Shown here: positions 37,083 to 44,795 of the stretch, piece by piece
Numbering within the stretch: position 1 is the first letter of the stretch
Layout of the letters: each line of letters starts with the position of its first letter
Assembly: GCF_000378985.1 (NCBI RefSeq)
Contig: NZ_KB905370.1
Coordinates: 5,873,520-5,937,519, forward strand
Direction: 5' to 3'
Length of the DNA: 64,000 nt
Source of the DNA: Ensifer sp. BR816
GTDB lineage: Bacteria > Pseudomonadota > Alphaproteobacteria > Rhizobiales > Rhizobiaceae
Notes under the pieces: generated by a model
The model's database searches: none
What the model was told of the DNA's origin: nothing
What the model saw: only the letters and a program-made list of their open reading frames with translations
Made by a program: the position numbers and the translations under genes

Positions 37083-37295
37083 ATGGCCACCAAGGGCATC
37101 GTAAAATTCTTCAACCAGGACAAGGGTTTTGGTTTCATCACGCCGGACGGCGGCGCGAAGGACGTTTTCGTCCACATCTCCGCAGTTCAGGCTGCCGGTC
37201 TCGCGACGCTCAAGGATGGCCAGCAGGTCAGCTTCGACACCGAGCCGGACCGCATGGGCAAGGGCCCGAAGGCCGTCAACCTCCAGGCGATCTAA
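37083..37295 (+). CDS. CspA-family cold-shock protein
   Basis: A 70-residue single OB-fold protein. It has RNP1 (KGFGFITP, residues 14-21) and RNP2 (VFVHIS, residues 28-33) and the typical [19 protein letters not shown] opening. It binds single-stranded RNA or DNA and melts mRNA structure. AAGGA lies upstream of the ATG, and a strong terminator follows the stop. The gene stands alone, with a long upstream region. Confidence 0.95.
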   Translation: MATKGIVKFFNQDKGFGFITPDGGAKDVFVHISAVQAAGLATLKDGQQVSFDTEPDRMGKGPKAVNLQAI

Positions 37296-37324
37296 GCCGG
37301 ACGTTTCGATCGGATTTTGAAGGC

Positions 37325-37350
37325 GGCGCTTCGCAAGAAGCGCCGTTTTT
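37325..37350 (+). terminator. Terminator of the cold-shock gene
   Basis: GGCGCTTC (37325-37332) and GAAGCGCC (37337-37344) form an 8-bp stem with a GCAA loop, followed by GTTTTT. It begins 30 bp after the stop codon. Confidence 0.9.
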
Positions 37351-37394
37351 CGTTGGGTGATGCACAGGAATGAGGGAACCAGGAGGTGCGCCCC

Positions 37395-38561
37395 CTATTC
37401 CGCCGCCTCACGCACCGTGACCGCCTCGAACACCGCGTCGAAGGCGGCATGGATTACCTCCGGGCCGGCGCCCTTGCGGGTGGCATCCGCGGAAAGAATC
37501 TGGCGGTAGCGCCGCGCCCCGGGCCAGCCCTGGAACAGGCCGACCATGTGACGCGTCACATGGATCAACCGGCCGCCATTGTCGATATGGGCGGCGGCAT
37601 AGGCCGCCATCGCGTCGCGCACGCCCGCCCAGAACGCCAGCGACAGGCAATGGTGGCGATCGGAAAAGGCTTCCGGCTCCAGCGGCGCCGGTGCGGCGCC
37701 GGTCAGCGGGTGGGCGAAATAGCCGTCGGCGGCGGTGAGCAGGCCGCTGTCGTGATAGGCGGCGCGGCCAAGCATCACGCCGTCCAGCGGAACTCCGTAT
37801 TCAGCCTGGGCAAGCCTTGCAGGAAGCAAATGCGGATCGAGATGCGACAGCGCCTGATTCAGAGTCTGAAGACCGCCGTTGAGGCCGATGAAAAGATTCG
37901 AATTCTCCGCTTTGAGCCGGTGCACGAGACCATAGTCGAGCGGCGGGATTTCACGGTTTTCCCGCGGCGACAGACCCTTAAGCCAGGCCTTGCGCGCATG
38001 CACCCAGACGGCGTCCGTGCCGGCATCCTTGACGCGGGCGACGAGCGCGCGCAAAGCCACCTCCGGATCCTGCTCGTCGACGCCGATCCGGCACTTGACC
38101 GTGACCGGGATCGTAACCGCCGCCTTCATCGCCGCCAAGCATTCGGCGACCAGCCCCGGCTCCTGCATCAGGCAGGCGCCGAACGTGCCGGACTGCACCC
38201 GGTCCGAGGGGCAGCCGACATTCATGTTGATCTCGTCATAGCCGAAGGCTTCGGCAATCCGCGCCGCCTCCGCCATCTTCGCCGGATCGTTGCCGCCAAG
38301 CTGCAGCGCGACCGGATGCTCAGAGGCGTCGTGGGCGAGCAGCCTCTCCTTGTCGCCGCGCAGGATCGCATCGGCGACAATCATCTCGGTATAGAGCAGC
38401 GCATGGCGGGAGAGCTGCCGCGCGAAGAAGCGATAATGACGGTCCGTCCAGTCGATCATCGGCGCCACGGCGAAGACGGGCGCCTTGAAGTACCGGCCCT
38501 TTCCCGAAGTCTCGGCCGTCGGCGGCGTTTCTGTCATGTCAAACAAGCTCTCATCCATCAT
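37395..38561 (-). CDS. dusA: tRNA-dihydrouridine synthase A
   Basis: A 388-residue flavoenzyme that reduces uridines in the D-loop of tRNA. It has VFAVAPMIDWTDRHYRFF near the start, LQLGGNDP, MNVGCPSDRVQSG with the catalytic cysteine in FGACLM, VKCRIGVD and HARKAWLKGLSPRENREIPP, all DusA hallmarks. The ATG at 38561 (or 38558) is proposed; the open frame extends to 38738 without family similarity, and no strong ribosome site separates the options. It is followed by the convergent cold-shock gene. Confidence 0.9.
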   Translation of the reverse strand: MMDESLFDMTETPPTAETSGKGRYFKAPVFAVAPMIDWTDRHYRFFARQLSRHALLYTEMIVADAILRGDKERLLAHDASEHPVALQLGGNDPAKMAEAARIAEAFGYDEINMNVGCPSDRVQSGTFGACLMQEPGLVAECLAAMKAAVTIPVTVKCRIGVDEQDPEVALRALVARVKDAGTDAVWVHARKAWLKGLSPRENREIPPLDYGLVHRLKAENSNLFIGLNGGLQTLNQALSHLDPHLLPARLAQAEYGVPLDGVMLGRAAYHDSGLLTAADGYFAHPLTGAAPAPLEPEAFSDRHHCLSLAFWAGVRDAMAAYAAAHIDNGGRLIHVTRHMVGLFQGWPGARRYRQILSADATRKGAGPEVIHAAFDAVFEAVTVREAAE

Positions 38562-38777
38562 ATGGCCCGCTTTCGCGACGCACTTACGACGGCAGGCAAC
38601 ACACCCATGCAGCGAATTGGGGGCGATGTCCGAGCGAAAGCGCCAGGCGGCACGAGGCCTTATACTGCGACGACAGGAATAAAGCGAGATGGCGTCGCCG
38701 TTCGGAGCGTTGCAGAAAGCCCGACCTGCGCTGATCAATCATGTCTATTTGCGGATAGGCACCACAGGCCTCACCCG

Positions 38778-39026
38778 CTACCGGAACCCCGCCTGGCGAA
38801 ACCACTCCTGGACGCCGCCAAGCACCGCCGCCTTGGCGCCTTCGAGCGTCGAGGCGTAGTTGAAGCCGGTGTTGTTCGTTCCGTTGCAGTGGGAAATCCG
38901 CCAGGCCCAGTCGCTCATGCTCTCGCGCTTCATGACGAAGGCGACTTCGTGCCGGCCGAGCATCGCACAGTAGGTCCCGTTGCGCAGCGGCAACCACGTC
39001 AAACGAATTTCCGCAACCTCTATCAT
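38778..39026 (-). CDS. Conserved-looking small hypothetical protein
   Basis: An 82-residue protein with a good start: ATG at 39026 preceded by GGGAGG and a 5-base gap. The sequence (MIEVAEIRLTWLPLRNGTYC, then AMLGRHEVAFVMKRESMSD and AVLGGVQEWFRQAGFR) has no signal peptide or membrane segment and looks like a small alpha/beta domain. I do not recognise the family. It lies upstream of dusA on the same strand. Confidence 0.6.
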   Translation of the reverse strand: MIEVAEIRLTWLPLRNGTYCAMLGRHEVAFVMKRESMSDWAWRISHCNGTNNTGFNYASTLEGAKAAVLGGVQEWFRQAGFR

Positions 39027-39449
39027 GTCAGCCTCCCCAGCAGAAAACATATAGGCCGGCTATCAAGTGCTTGAAACCCCGTCATTTAAGGGGATAGCGC
39101 ACCGACGGGCGAAGAAAGTGGCCACGGGGCGGAAACAACCCTGAATAGCGCACTTGGCCGCGATGCATCAAGGGTATACGCAGTTCCTCGCCTGCATCGC
39201 GCGCGATGCGGTCTCACGATCCAGGCCCTCGGTAAAATTGCGGACAAACGGAAAATCCTGCGCTAGATTGAGGAGCCTTCCCGGTGAACGCGTGCAGAGG
39301 ACGCGCGGAACCCGGCCATGGCCGATGACGTTTTGCATTGAATCTCGAAGCGCGGAAGGAGCAGTGCGCGAGGGGTTTCCACCCGCATGTAGGAACCGAA
39401 ATCGCGTTGCTCCCGGCCTGTTCGGAACATCGCATCCAGGAGGAAAAGC

Positions 39450-39689
39450 ATGCATCAGGTGTTGTGGAACCATCCCATCGAGCTCGGATTGACTGGCGGC
39501 GATATACGCATGGTCATGGGGCCGTCCGATGCGCTCGTATGCCTCGCGGGACAATGGCCTCACCGTGGTCCCTACTACGTCGCGGCGCGAAGTGCCTGCC
39601 GCGCGGCAATCGCCGGTCGCCGGACTCCGGACGAGGCCCGCAGGCTGTTCATTTTCGCTGTTGAGGAAGCGCACCTGACCGCCCATTGA
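39450..39689 (+). CDS. DUF982 domain protein
   Basis: A 79-residue protein with CCAGGAGG seven bases ahead of the ATG. The pattern W..PI.L..GGD.R.V.GPSDALVCLAGQWPHRGPYYVAA, then CRAAIAGRRTPDEARRLFIF and AVEEAH, fits the small rhizobial DUF982 family, which is expanded in symbiotic Rhizobiales. Function unknown. Downstream is a 414-bp AT-richer region without genes. Confidence 0.75.
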   Translation: MHQVLWNHPIELGLTGGDIRMVMGPSDALVCLAGQWPHRGPYYVAARSACRAAIAGRRTPDEARRLFIFAVEEAHLTAH

Positions 39690-40103
39690 ACGGCGCGACG
39701 CGCGCCCCAGGCGCGCCGGTGTTCAACATCTGTGTACAACGGGGCCTTTACTGTTGCGAAATACCTGCCGAAATCGCCCCATTGGCAAGGAATTATATTA
39801 TTTATAGCTGGATCGCGGCCTGCATAAATAGTATTAATATCATCCGACAAGAGCTTTGCTTGAAGATCAGGGCCGTTTCCAATATAAGCTATTGCGCACA
39901 CTTTAAGTCATCGACATGCCTTCGGGCCGGCCGGCATTGCGGCCAATCTTGAAATGACACGGAAATTTCCGCGAAACCGCCGGATTTCTGTCGTGAAGCG
40001 TTCATTTAAAGCACGTATATTCTGAGGTGCCTCATAAAGAACAAGTTCGGAGCGTCTAACTCCGGATCAAAAGGGAAAAGAAAATAATTACGGGAGAGAC
40101 ATC
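39690..40103. other. 414-bp intergenic region, AT-rich
   Basis: Positions 39780-39910 are markedly richer in A and T than the flanks, with tattatttatagctgg and taaatagtattaatatc. I see no credible gene; the open frame across it lacks a ribosome site and family features. It may hold the promoter of the small gene at 40104 or an undetected RNA. Confidence 0.4.
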
Positions 40104-40313
40104 ATGATGAGAGAGAGCAATCTCAGACGCATCGTCGAAGTCAGCATGAAGCGCGAAACCGGCCGCAAGGACATCGGCATCATGACCGTACGCCAGGCCC
40201 TTGAACTTCCCGAAGTACCGAGCCTCGAATACAGCCACCCGGAACTCAACTCGCGCTCGGACGGTCGCTTTCTGACCCGCGACCAGCTTGAAGCCTATGC
40301 CCGCTGCGCCTGA
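40104..40313 (+). CDS. Small hypothetical protein
   Basis: A 69-residue hydrophilic protein, starting at tandem ATG codons behind cgggagagacatc. The sequence is MMRESNLRRIVEVSMKRETG, then RKDIGIMTVRQALELPEVPS. No domain is recognised. The reasonable ribosome site and regular codon use suggest a real gene, but no role can be proposed. Confidence 0.55.
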   Translation: MMRESNLRRIVEVSMKRETGRKDIGIMTVRQALELPEVPSLEYSHPELNSRSDGRFLTRDQLEAYARCA

Positions 40314-40524
40314 CCGCAGGCCCCGCGGGCCCAATAAATCACCTTCGGCATAAGTTTGCCTATTGCCGCAGCCCTTCCGGCTGCTAACGTCCCACCCAAA
40401 GATTCGCTACAGCACCACCGTCCATCCGGCACGGTAGGTCGCTGTAGCGTTGCGCTTCCCGCATATTCATTTGCTCGGCGCCAGCCTGGCCGATGCGAGA
40501 ACCGGACGACAGGAAACTGTTATT

Positions 40525-41211
40525 TTGGATACCGTCATACCGCCCTCACCCCCCGTGCTTTTGCCGATTTCCGGGAGCGCCGTCGGCTTTCCGGTGCGCC
40601 GGGTCTATTGCGTCGGCCGCAACTATGCGGCCCATGCGCGTGAGATGGGACATGACCCCGAGCGCGAGCCGCCGTTCTTTTTCCAGAAGAATGCGGACAA
40701 CCTGCTGCCGACCGGTCAGGATTTCCCCTACCCGCCGCTCTCCTCGGACGTGCACCACGAGGTGGAACTGGTCGTTGCCCTTCGCCACGGCGGTGCGGAC
40801 ATCCCGGTCGAGGAAGCGATCGCGCATGTCTACGGCTATGGCGTCGGCATCGATTTCACGCGCCGCGACCTGCAGGCCGAGGCGAAGGAGGCCGGCCGGC
40901 CCTGGACCGCGGCCAAGGCCTTCGAGCATTCCGCACCGATCTCCGCAATTGTCCCGGCGACCACGGTCGGCCACCCGACGAGCGGCAACATCTGGCTGAA
41001 GGTCAATGGCGAGGCACGCCAGCAGGGTGATCTCGCCCAGATGATCTGGACGGTGCCGGAGATCATCGCCGAACTCTCGCGCCTCTTCACATTGGCACCC
41101 GGCGACATCATCATGACCGGAACACCCGCCGGCGTGGGTGCCGTCGAGCGCGGCGACGTGGTCACCTGCGGCATCGACGGTATCGCGGCGCTCTCCGTCA
41201 AAGTCGTCTGA
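40525..41211 (+). CDS. Fumarylacetoacetate hydrolase (FAA) family protein
   Basis: A 228-residue enzyme. The frame has no ATG before residue 60 of the fold; a TTG at 40525 with AGGA ten bases upstream matches where relatives begin (LDTVIPPSPPVLLPISG). The core VYCVGRNYAAHAREMGHDPE, then FFFQKNADNLLPTG, DVHHEVELVVAL (metal ligands Glu/Glu/Asp region), DFTRRDLQ and GDIIMTGTPAGVG, is the FAA fold of fumarylpyruvate or oxaloacetate-type hydrolases. It precedes a gamma carbonic anhydrase gene by 57 bp. Confidence 0.82.
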   Translation: MDTVIPPSPPVLLPISGSAVGFPVRRVYCVGRNYAAHAREMGHDPEREPPFFFQKNADNLLPTGQDFPYPPLSSDVHHEVELVVALRHGGADIPVEEAIAHVYGYGVGIDFTRRDLQAEAKEAGRPWTAAKAFEHSAPISAIVPATTVGHPTSGNIWLKVNGEARQQGDLAQMIWTVPEIIAELSRLFTLAPGDIIMTGTPAGVGAVERGDVVTCGIDGIAALSVKVV

Positions 41212-41268
41212 CGCGCCACGCGTGCGGAAGGCTGCCGGCGACTTGCCTCTCAGCAGAAGGAACACACC

Positions 41269-41799
41269 ATGCCACTCTATGCATTGGGACCGCTGCAGCC
41301 CAACACGCCGCCACAAGGCAGCTACTGGATAGCACCGGACGCCAATGTCATCGGCCAGGTGGAGATTGGCGAAGACGTCGGCATCTGGTTCGGTGCGACC
41401 TTGCGCGGCGACAACGAGCCGATCCGCATCGGCGGGCGCGCCAACATCCAGGAGGCCGTCATCGTTCATGTCGATCCGGGTTTTCCGGTGACGATCGGCG
41501 AAGGCTGCACCATCGGCCACAGGGCGATCATCCACGGCTGCACGATCGGCGACAATTCGCTGATCGGAATGGGTGCCACCATCCTGAACGGCGCCAGGAT
41601 CGGCCGCAACTGCCTGGTCGGCGCCAATGCTCTGGTCACCGAGGGCAAGGAATTTCCGGACAATTCGCTGATCGTCGGCGCCCCGGCCAAGGTGATACGG
41701 ACGCTCGACGACGCGGCCGTGCAAGGGTTGAGGCGCTCGGCCGAACATTACGTGAAGAACTGGCAGCGTTACGCCGCACAGCTTAGCCGGCTGGATTGA
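41269..41799 (+). CDS. Gamma-class carbonic anhydrase-like hexapeptide protein
   Basis: A 176-residue left-handed beta-helix protein with the hexapeptide series IGQVEIGEDVGIWFGATLRG, IGGRANIQEAVIVHVD and IGEGCTIGHRAIIHGCTIGD. Metal-binding histidines are at about 67, 84 and 89, matching the spacing of gamma carbonic anhydrases. Members hydrate CO2 or have lost activity and act as scaffolds. It lies directly after the FAA hydrolase gene and ahead of the phytochelatin-synthase-like gene on the same strand. Confidence 0.88.
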   Translation: MPLYALGPLQPNTPPQGSYWIAPDANVIGQVEIGEDVGIWFGATLRGDNEPIRIGGRANIQEAVIVHVDPGFPVTIGEGCTIGHRAIIHGCTIGDNSLIGMGATILNGARIGRNCLVGANALVTEGKEFPDNSLIVGAPAKVIRTLDDAAVQGLRRSAEHYVKNWQRYAAQLSRLD

Positions 41800-41874
41800 A
41801 CCTCTACTGCACCGGAATAGGCGCGGCGGACGCCTTGCGCTATGCTCTTGCCACCATTTTCAGAGGTCAGGGCG

Positions 41875-42528
41875 ATGAGGCGTGGAATTCTCGTCGGTGC
41901 CGCAATTGGTGTCTCCGTCCTCCTCGGCGGCGCCTATGTCCTCCGCCCGGCCGAAGTGTCGCCGGCTGCGATCCGCACCTCGGTCGAGCAATCGCCTGAA
42001 CTGCTGAACCGCGCCTGGAGCTTGCCGGGCGCCGCGAGCTACGGACGAACTCTGACGTGGCAGGCGAATGGATCGTTCTGCGGTCCCGCCAGCATCGCCA
42101 ACCTCTTCCGCTCCATAGGGGAAGAGGAAACGACCGAAGCCAAGGTTCTCGAGGGCACCGGCTGGTGCCGCCTCGGCTTCTGCTGGATGGGGTTGACCCT
42201 CGACGAGCTTGCAGAACTGGCGCAAGCCCAAACGGAGCGCAAGGTGACCGTGTTGCGCAATCTGAATCCGGACGAGTTCCGCCGCCACTTGCGGGCGAGC
42301 AACGACCCCAGCAGGCGCTACATCGTCAACTTTTCGCGAGAGGCGATCTTCGGCGCGGGCGTTGGCCATCACTCGCCGATCGGTGGCTATCTCGAGGCGG
42401 AAGACCTGGTTTTCGTCCTGGACGTCAACGAGGACTTCAAGCCGTGGCTCGTCCCACGCGAAAAGCTCTATTCGGCGGTCGACACGCTGGACGGCGACCA
42501 AAAGCGCGGTTTGCTGCTGATCGAATAG
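41875..42528 (+). CDS. Phytochelatin synthase-like protein, membrane-anchored
   Basis: A 217-residue protein. A hydrophobic segment at residues 4-22 (GILVGAAIGVSVLLGGAYVL) suggests a signal anchor, so the domain should face the periplasm. Papain-like residues match phytochelatin synthases: Cys in NGSFCGPASIANLF (about 69), His in GHHSPIGGYLE (about 165) and Asp in FVLDVNEDFKPW (about 183). The His-Asp spacing of 18 equals that of the Nostoc enzyme. Such half-size proteins cleave glycine from glutathione. It ends one base before the zur stop and sits in a zinc locus, hinting at a metal-linked role. Confidence 0.82.
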   Translation: MRRGILVGAAIGVSVLLGGAYVLRPAEVSPAAIRTSVEQSPELLNRAWSLPGAASYGRTLTWQANGSFCGPASIANLFRSIGEEETTEAKVLEGTGWCRLGFCWMGLTLDELAELAQAQTERKVTVLRNLNPDEFRRHLRASNDPSRRYIVNFSREAIFGAGVGHHSPIGGYLEAEDLVFVLDVNEDFKPWLVPREKLYSAVDTLDGDQKRGLLLIE

Positions 42529-42529
42529 C

Positions 42530-42925
42530 TCAGGCGCAGCTCTTGCAGTGGCCGCGGATCTCGATGGTCGTCTTCTCGGTCTTGAAGCTCTGGGCGCGAA
42601 CGAGCGCCGACAGCCGCTGTTCGATCGCCTCGTCGTGAAATTCCGTCACCTGCCCGCAGCCCTCGCAGATGGTGAAGGCGGTCACACCGTGGTCGTGCTC
42701 ATGCTCGTGCGGGCACGTGCAGGCCACGAAGGCATTGAGGCTTTCCAGCCGATGGACGAGACCGTATTCGAGAAGTTTGTCGAGGGCGCGATAGACCTGG
42801 AGCGGCGCGCGGAAGCCCTGGTCCCGAAGCTTGTCGAGGATCGTATAGGCACTCAAGGGTCCGTCCGAATGAGCGAGCGCACCCATCACCAACGACTGGT
42901 TTTTCGTCAATTGGGGGGTACCCAT
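42530..42925 (-). CDS. zur: Zinc uptake regulator (Fur family)
   Basis: A 131-residue repressor. The winged helix (LTKNQSLVMGALAHSDGPLS to QVYRALDKLLEYGLVHRLES) is followed by the dimerisation domain with a HEHEHDH segment, CEGCGQVTEFHD and a C-terminal CKSC pair, the structural zinc cysteines of Fur/Zur. It shares a TGATG overlap with znuB, so it is the third gene of znuC-znuB-zur. It is expected to repress zinc uptake when zinc is plentiful by binding the palindromes at 44690-44727. Confidence 0.92.
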   Translation of the reverse strand: MGTPQLTKNQSLVMGALAHSDGPLSAYTILDKLRDQGFRAPLQVYRALDKLLEYGLVHRLESLNAFVACTCPHEHEHDHGVTAFTICEGCGQVTEFHDEAIEQRLSALVRAQSFKTEKTTIEIRGHCKSCA

Positions 42926-43746
42926 CAGTTTCCTCCGTACGACGTGTGTGACGCGCGTTCGAGTCGCCCGACAGGCAGCAGACTCAGCACGAAAAGCGCC
43001 AGCGCGGCAACGACGATAGACGGTCCGGACGGCGTATCCCAGTGCAGCGAGCCGAAAAGACCGCCGGCAACGGCAAGGGCGCCGATCAGCGAGGCGAGAA
43101 CCGCCATGACTTCCGGCGACGTGGCGAAGCGGCGCGCGGTCGCCGCCGGGATGATCAGCAGCGAGGTGATGAGGAGAATGCCTACGATTTTCATGGCGAT
43201 TGCGATCACCAGCGCCATCAGGAGCATGAAGAAGAGCCGCGCTCTTTCCGGCTTCAGCCCCTCGGCCTCTGCGAGTTCCGGATTGACCGTAGAGGCGAGC
43301 AGCGGTCGCCAGAGATAGACGAGCGCGAAGATCACCAGGATGCCGCCGCCCCAGATGATGTCGATATCGGCTTCGGAAACCGCGAGGATATCGCCGAAGA
43401 GGAATCCGACGAGATCGATGCGGACCCAGGTCATGAAGGCGACGATGACCAGGCCGATCGACAGCGCCGAATGTGACAGGATGCCGAGCAGCGCATCCGT
43501 CGACAGCGCGCCGCGTTTCTGCAGGAAGAGAAGCAGCATCGACACGACGGAGGCGACAAGGAAGACGCTGACCATCAGGTTGAGTTCGAGAAGCAGCGAC
43601 AAGGCCACGCCGAGCAGCGCCGAATGGGCCATCGTGTCGCCGAAATAGGCCATGCGCCGCCAGATGACGAAGCAGCCGAGCGGCCCCGCCACCATGGCGA
43701 TCCCGATGCCGGCTACGAGCGCGCGAATGAAGAAATCGTCAAGCAT
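42925..43746 (-). CDS. znuB: Zinc ABC transporter permease
   Basis: A 273-residue inner-membrane protein with about eight helices. GPLGCFVIWRRMAYFGDTMA near residues 22-41, then HSALLGVALS, ILSHSALSIGLVIVAFM and ITSLLIIPAATARRFA are typical of ZnuB/MntB ABC-3 permeases. The ATG at 43746 lies inside the end of znuC, an 8-bp overlap. It forms the membrane channel with ZnuC and receives Zn from ZnuA. Confidence 0.93.
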   Translation of the reverse strand: MLDDFFIRALVAGIGIAMVAGPLGCFVIWRRMAYFGDTMAHSALLGVALSLLLELNLMVSVFLVASVVSMLLLFLQKRGALSTDALLGILSHSALSIGLVIVAFMTWVRIDLVGFLFGDILAVSEADIDIIWGGGILVIFALVYLWRPLLASTVNPELAEAEGLKPERARLFFMLLMALVIAIAMKIVGILLITSLLIIPAATARRFATSPEVMAVLASLIGALAVAGGLFGSLHWDTPSGPSIVVAALALFVLSLLPVGRLERASHTSYGGN

Positions 43747-44647
43747 CGCGCTTCTCCGCGGCGTCGAAGCCGTGCAGGCGTGTGTGATGGCCGCAACCGC
43801 AGTCCGGCTCGTGGTCGTGGACGTTTTCCGCCTCGTCATGGTGATGATGGCCATCGCCGGGGAAGCAGCTCTCCGTGATGCTGCCATCGGCGTGCAGCAC
43901 CCGCCCGTCCGGCAGATGCGTGTGGTCGTGATGATGGCTGTAGACGGCCAGTGCCCCGGCGGCCCGGCGCCCGAAAAGTTTCAGATATTCCGGGCTCTGG
44001 CTGACGGCCTGCGGCGTGCCGCGGCAGCAGACATGGCCGTTCAGACAGACGACCGTATCGGTCTCCGCCATGACGATGTGCAGATCGTGCGAGATCAGCA
44101 GAATGCCGCAGCCGGTACGGTTGCGGATCTGCTTGATCAGTTCGTAGAGCGCGATCTCGCCGGAAAAATCGACGCCCTGCACCGGCTCGTCGAGAACGAG
44201 CAGATCCGGCTTGCGGGCAATCGCCCGCGCCAGCAGCGCGCGCTGGAACTCGCCGCCGGAAAGGTGCTGCACCTCGGCCTTGGCCATATGCAGCATGCCG
44301 GTGGACGCCAACGCCTCCTCGATCTCGCGTCCCTTCAACGGCCCGGTCAGCGTCATCAGCCGCTCGACCGTCAGCGGCAGGGTCCAATCGATGGAGAGCT
44401 TCTGTGGAACGTAGCCGACCTTGAGGCCGGCAACGCGCTCGACCTTGCCTTCGTCCGGCTTCAGCACGCCGATCGCGGTCTTCGCGGTCGTCGACTTTCC
44501 CGAACCGTTCGGCCCGATGAGCGTGACGATCTCGCCGCGGCGGATCGAAAACTCCACGCCGCGCACGAGCCAGCGCCCATTGCGGCGCACGCCCGCATTC
44601 GTGAGGCTGACGAGCGGCGTGACATCCGGCGATCGGAAATTCAGCAT
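43739..44647 (-). CDS. znuC: Zinc ABC transporter ATP-binding protein
   Basis: A 302-residue protein with Walker A GPNGSGKSTTAKTAIG, signature LSGGEFQRALLARAIARKP and Walker B LLVLDEPVQGVD. The C-terminus is unusually His-rich (SHHHDHTHL, GHHHHDEAENVHDHE, CGCGHHTRL), which may buffer or sense zinc at the transporter. The ATG at 44647 is inferred; the open frame continues to 44722 across the operator region. First gene of znuC-znuB-zur. Confidence 0.93.
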   Translation of the reverse strand: MLNFRSPDVTPLVSLTNAGVRRNGRWLVRGVEFSIRRGEIVTLIGPNGSGKSTTAKTAIGVLKPDEGKVERVAGLKVGYVPQKLSIDWTLPLTVERLMTLTGPLKGREIEEALASTGMLHMAKAEVQHLSGGEFQRALLARAIARKPDLLVLDEPVQGVDFSGEIALYELIKQIRNRTGCGILLISHDLHIVMAETDTVVCLNGHVCCRGTPQAVSQSPEYLKLFGRRAAGALAVYSHHHDHTHLPDGRVLHADGSITESCFPGDGHHHHDEAENVHDHEPDCGCGHHTRLHGFDAAEKRDA

Positions 44648-44689
44648 CGAAAAATTCCGTTTCTGGCAGTTGCCTCTGGCTATCGCACA

Positions 44690-44727
44690 CGTTATAGCAT
44701 AACGCAATTGATGTAATAACATTACAT
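44690..44727. promoter_or_regulatory. Two Zur-box-like palindromes between znuC and znuA
   Basis: CGTTATAGCATAACG (44690-44704) and ATGTAATAACATTACAT (44711-44727) are both near-perfect palindromes sharing the 13-base pattern GTnATAnnATnAC. They lie in the divergent promoter region between znuC and znuA, next to a zur gene, so they are very likely Zur operators controlling both transcripts. Confidence 0.8.
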
Positions 44728-44795
44728 GGCCGCATCAAGCAATGACGGATGCGCCAGGATCGAGCCAACTTGGACCGTCAAGCCCGGAGAAATCA

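Noticed and set aside
39686..39952. Plus-strand ORF of 88 residues after the DUF982 gene
   Set aside because: It starts within the DUF982 stop region without a ribosome site and runs through AT-rich non-coding DNA with unlike codon use.
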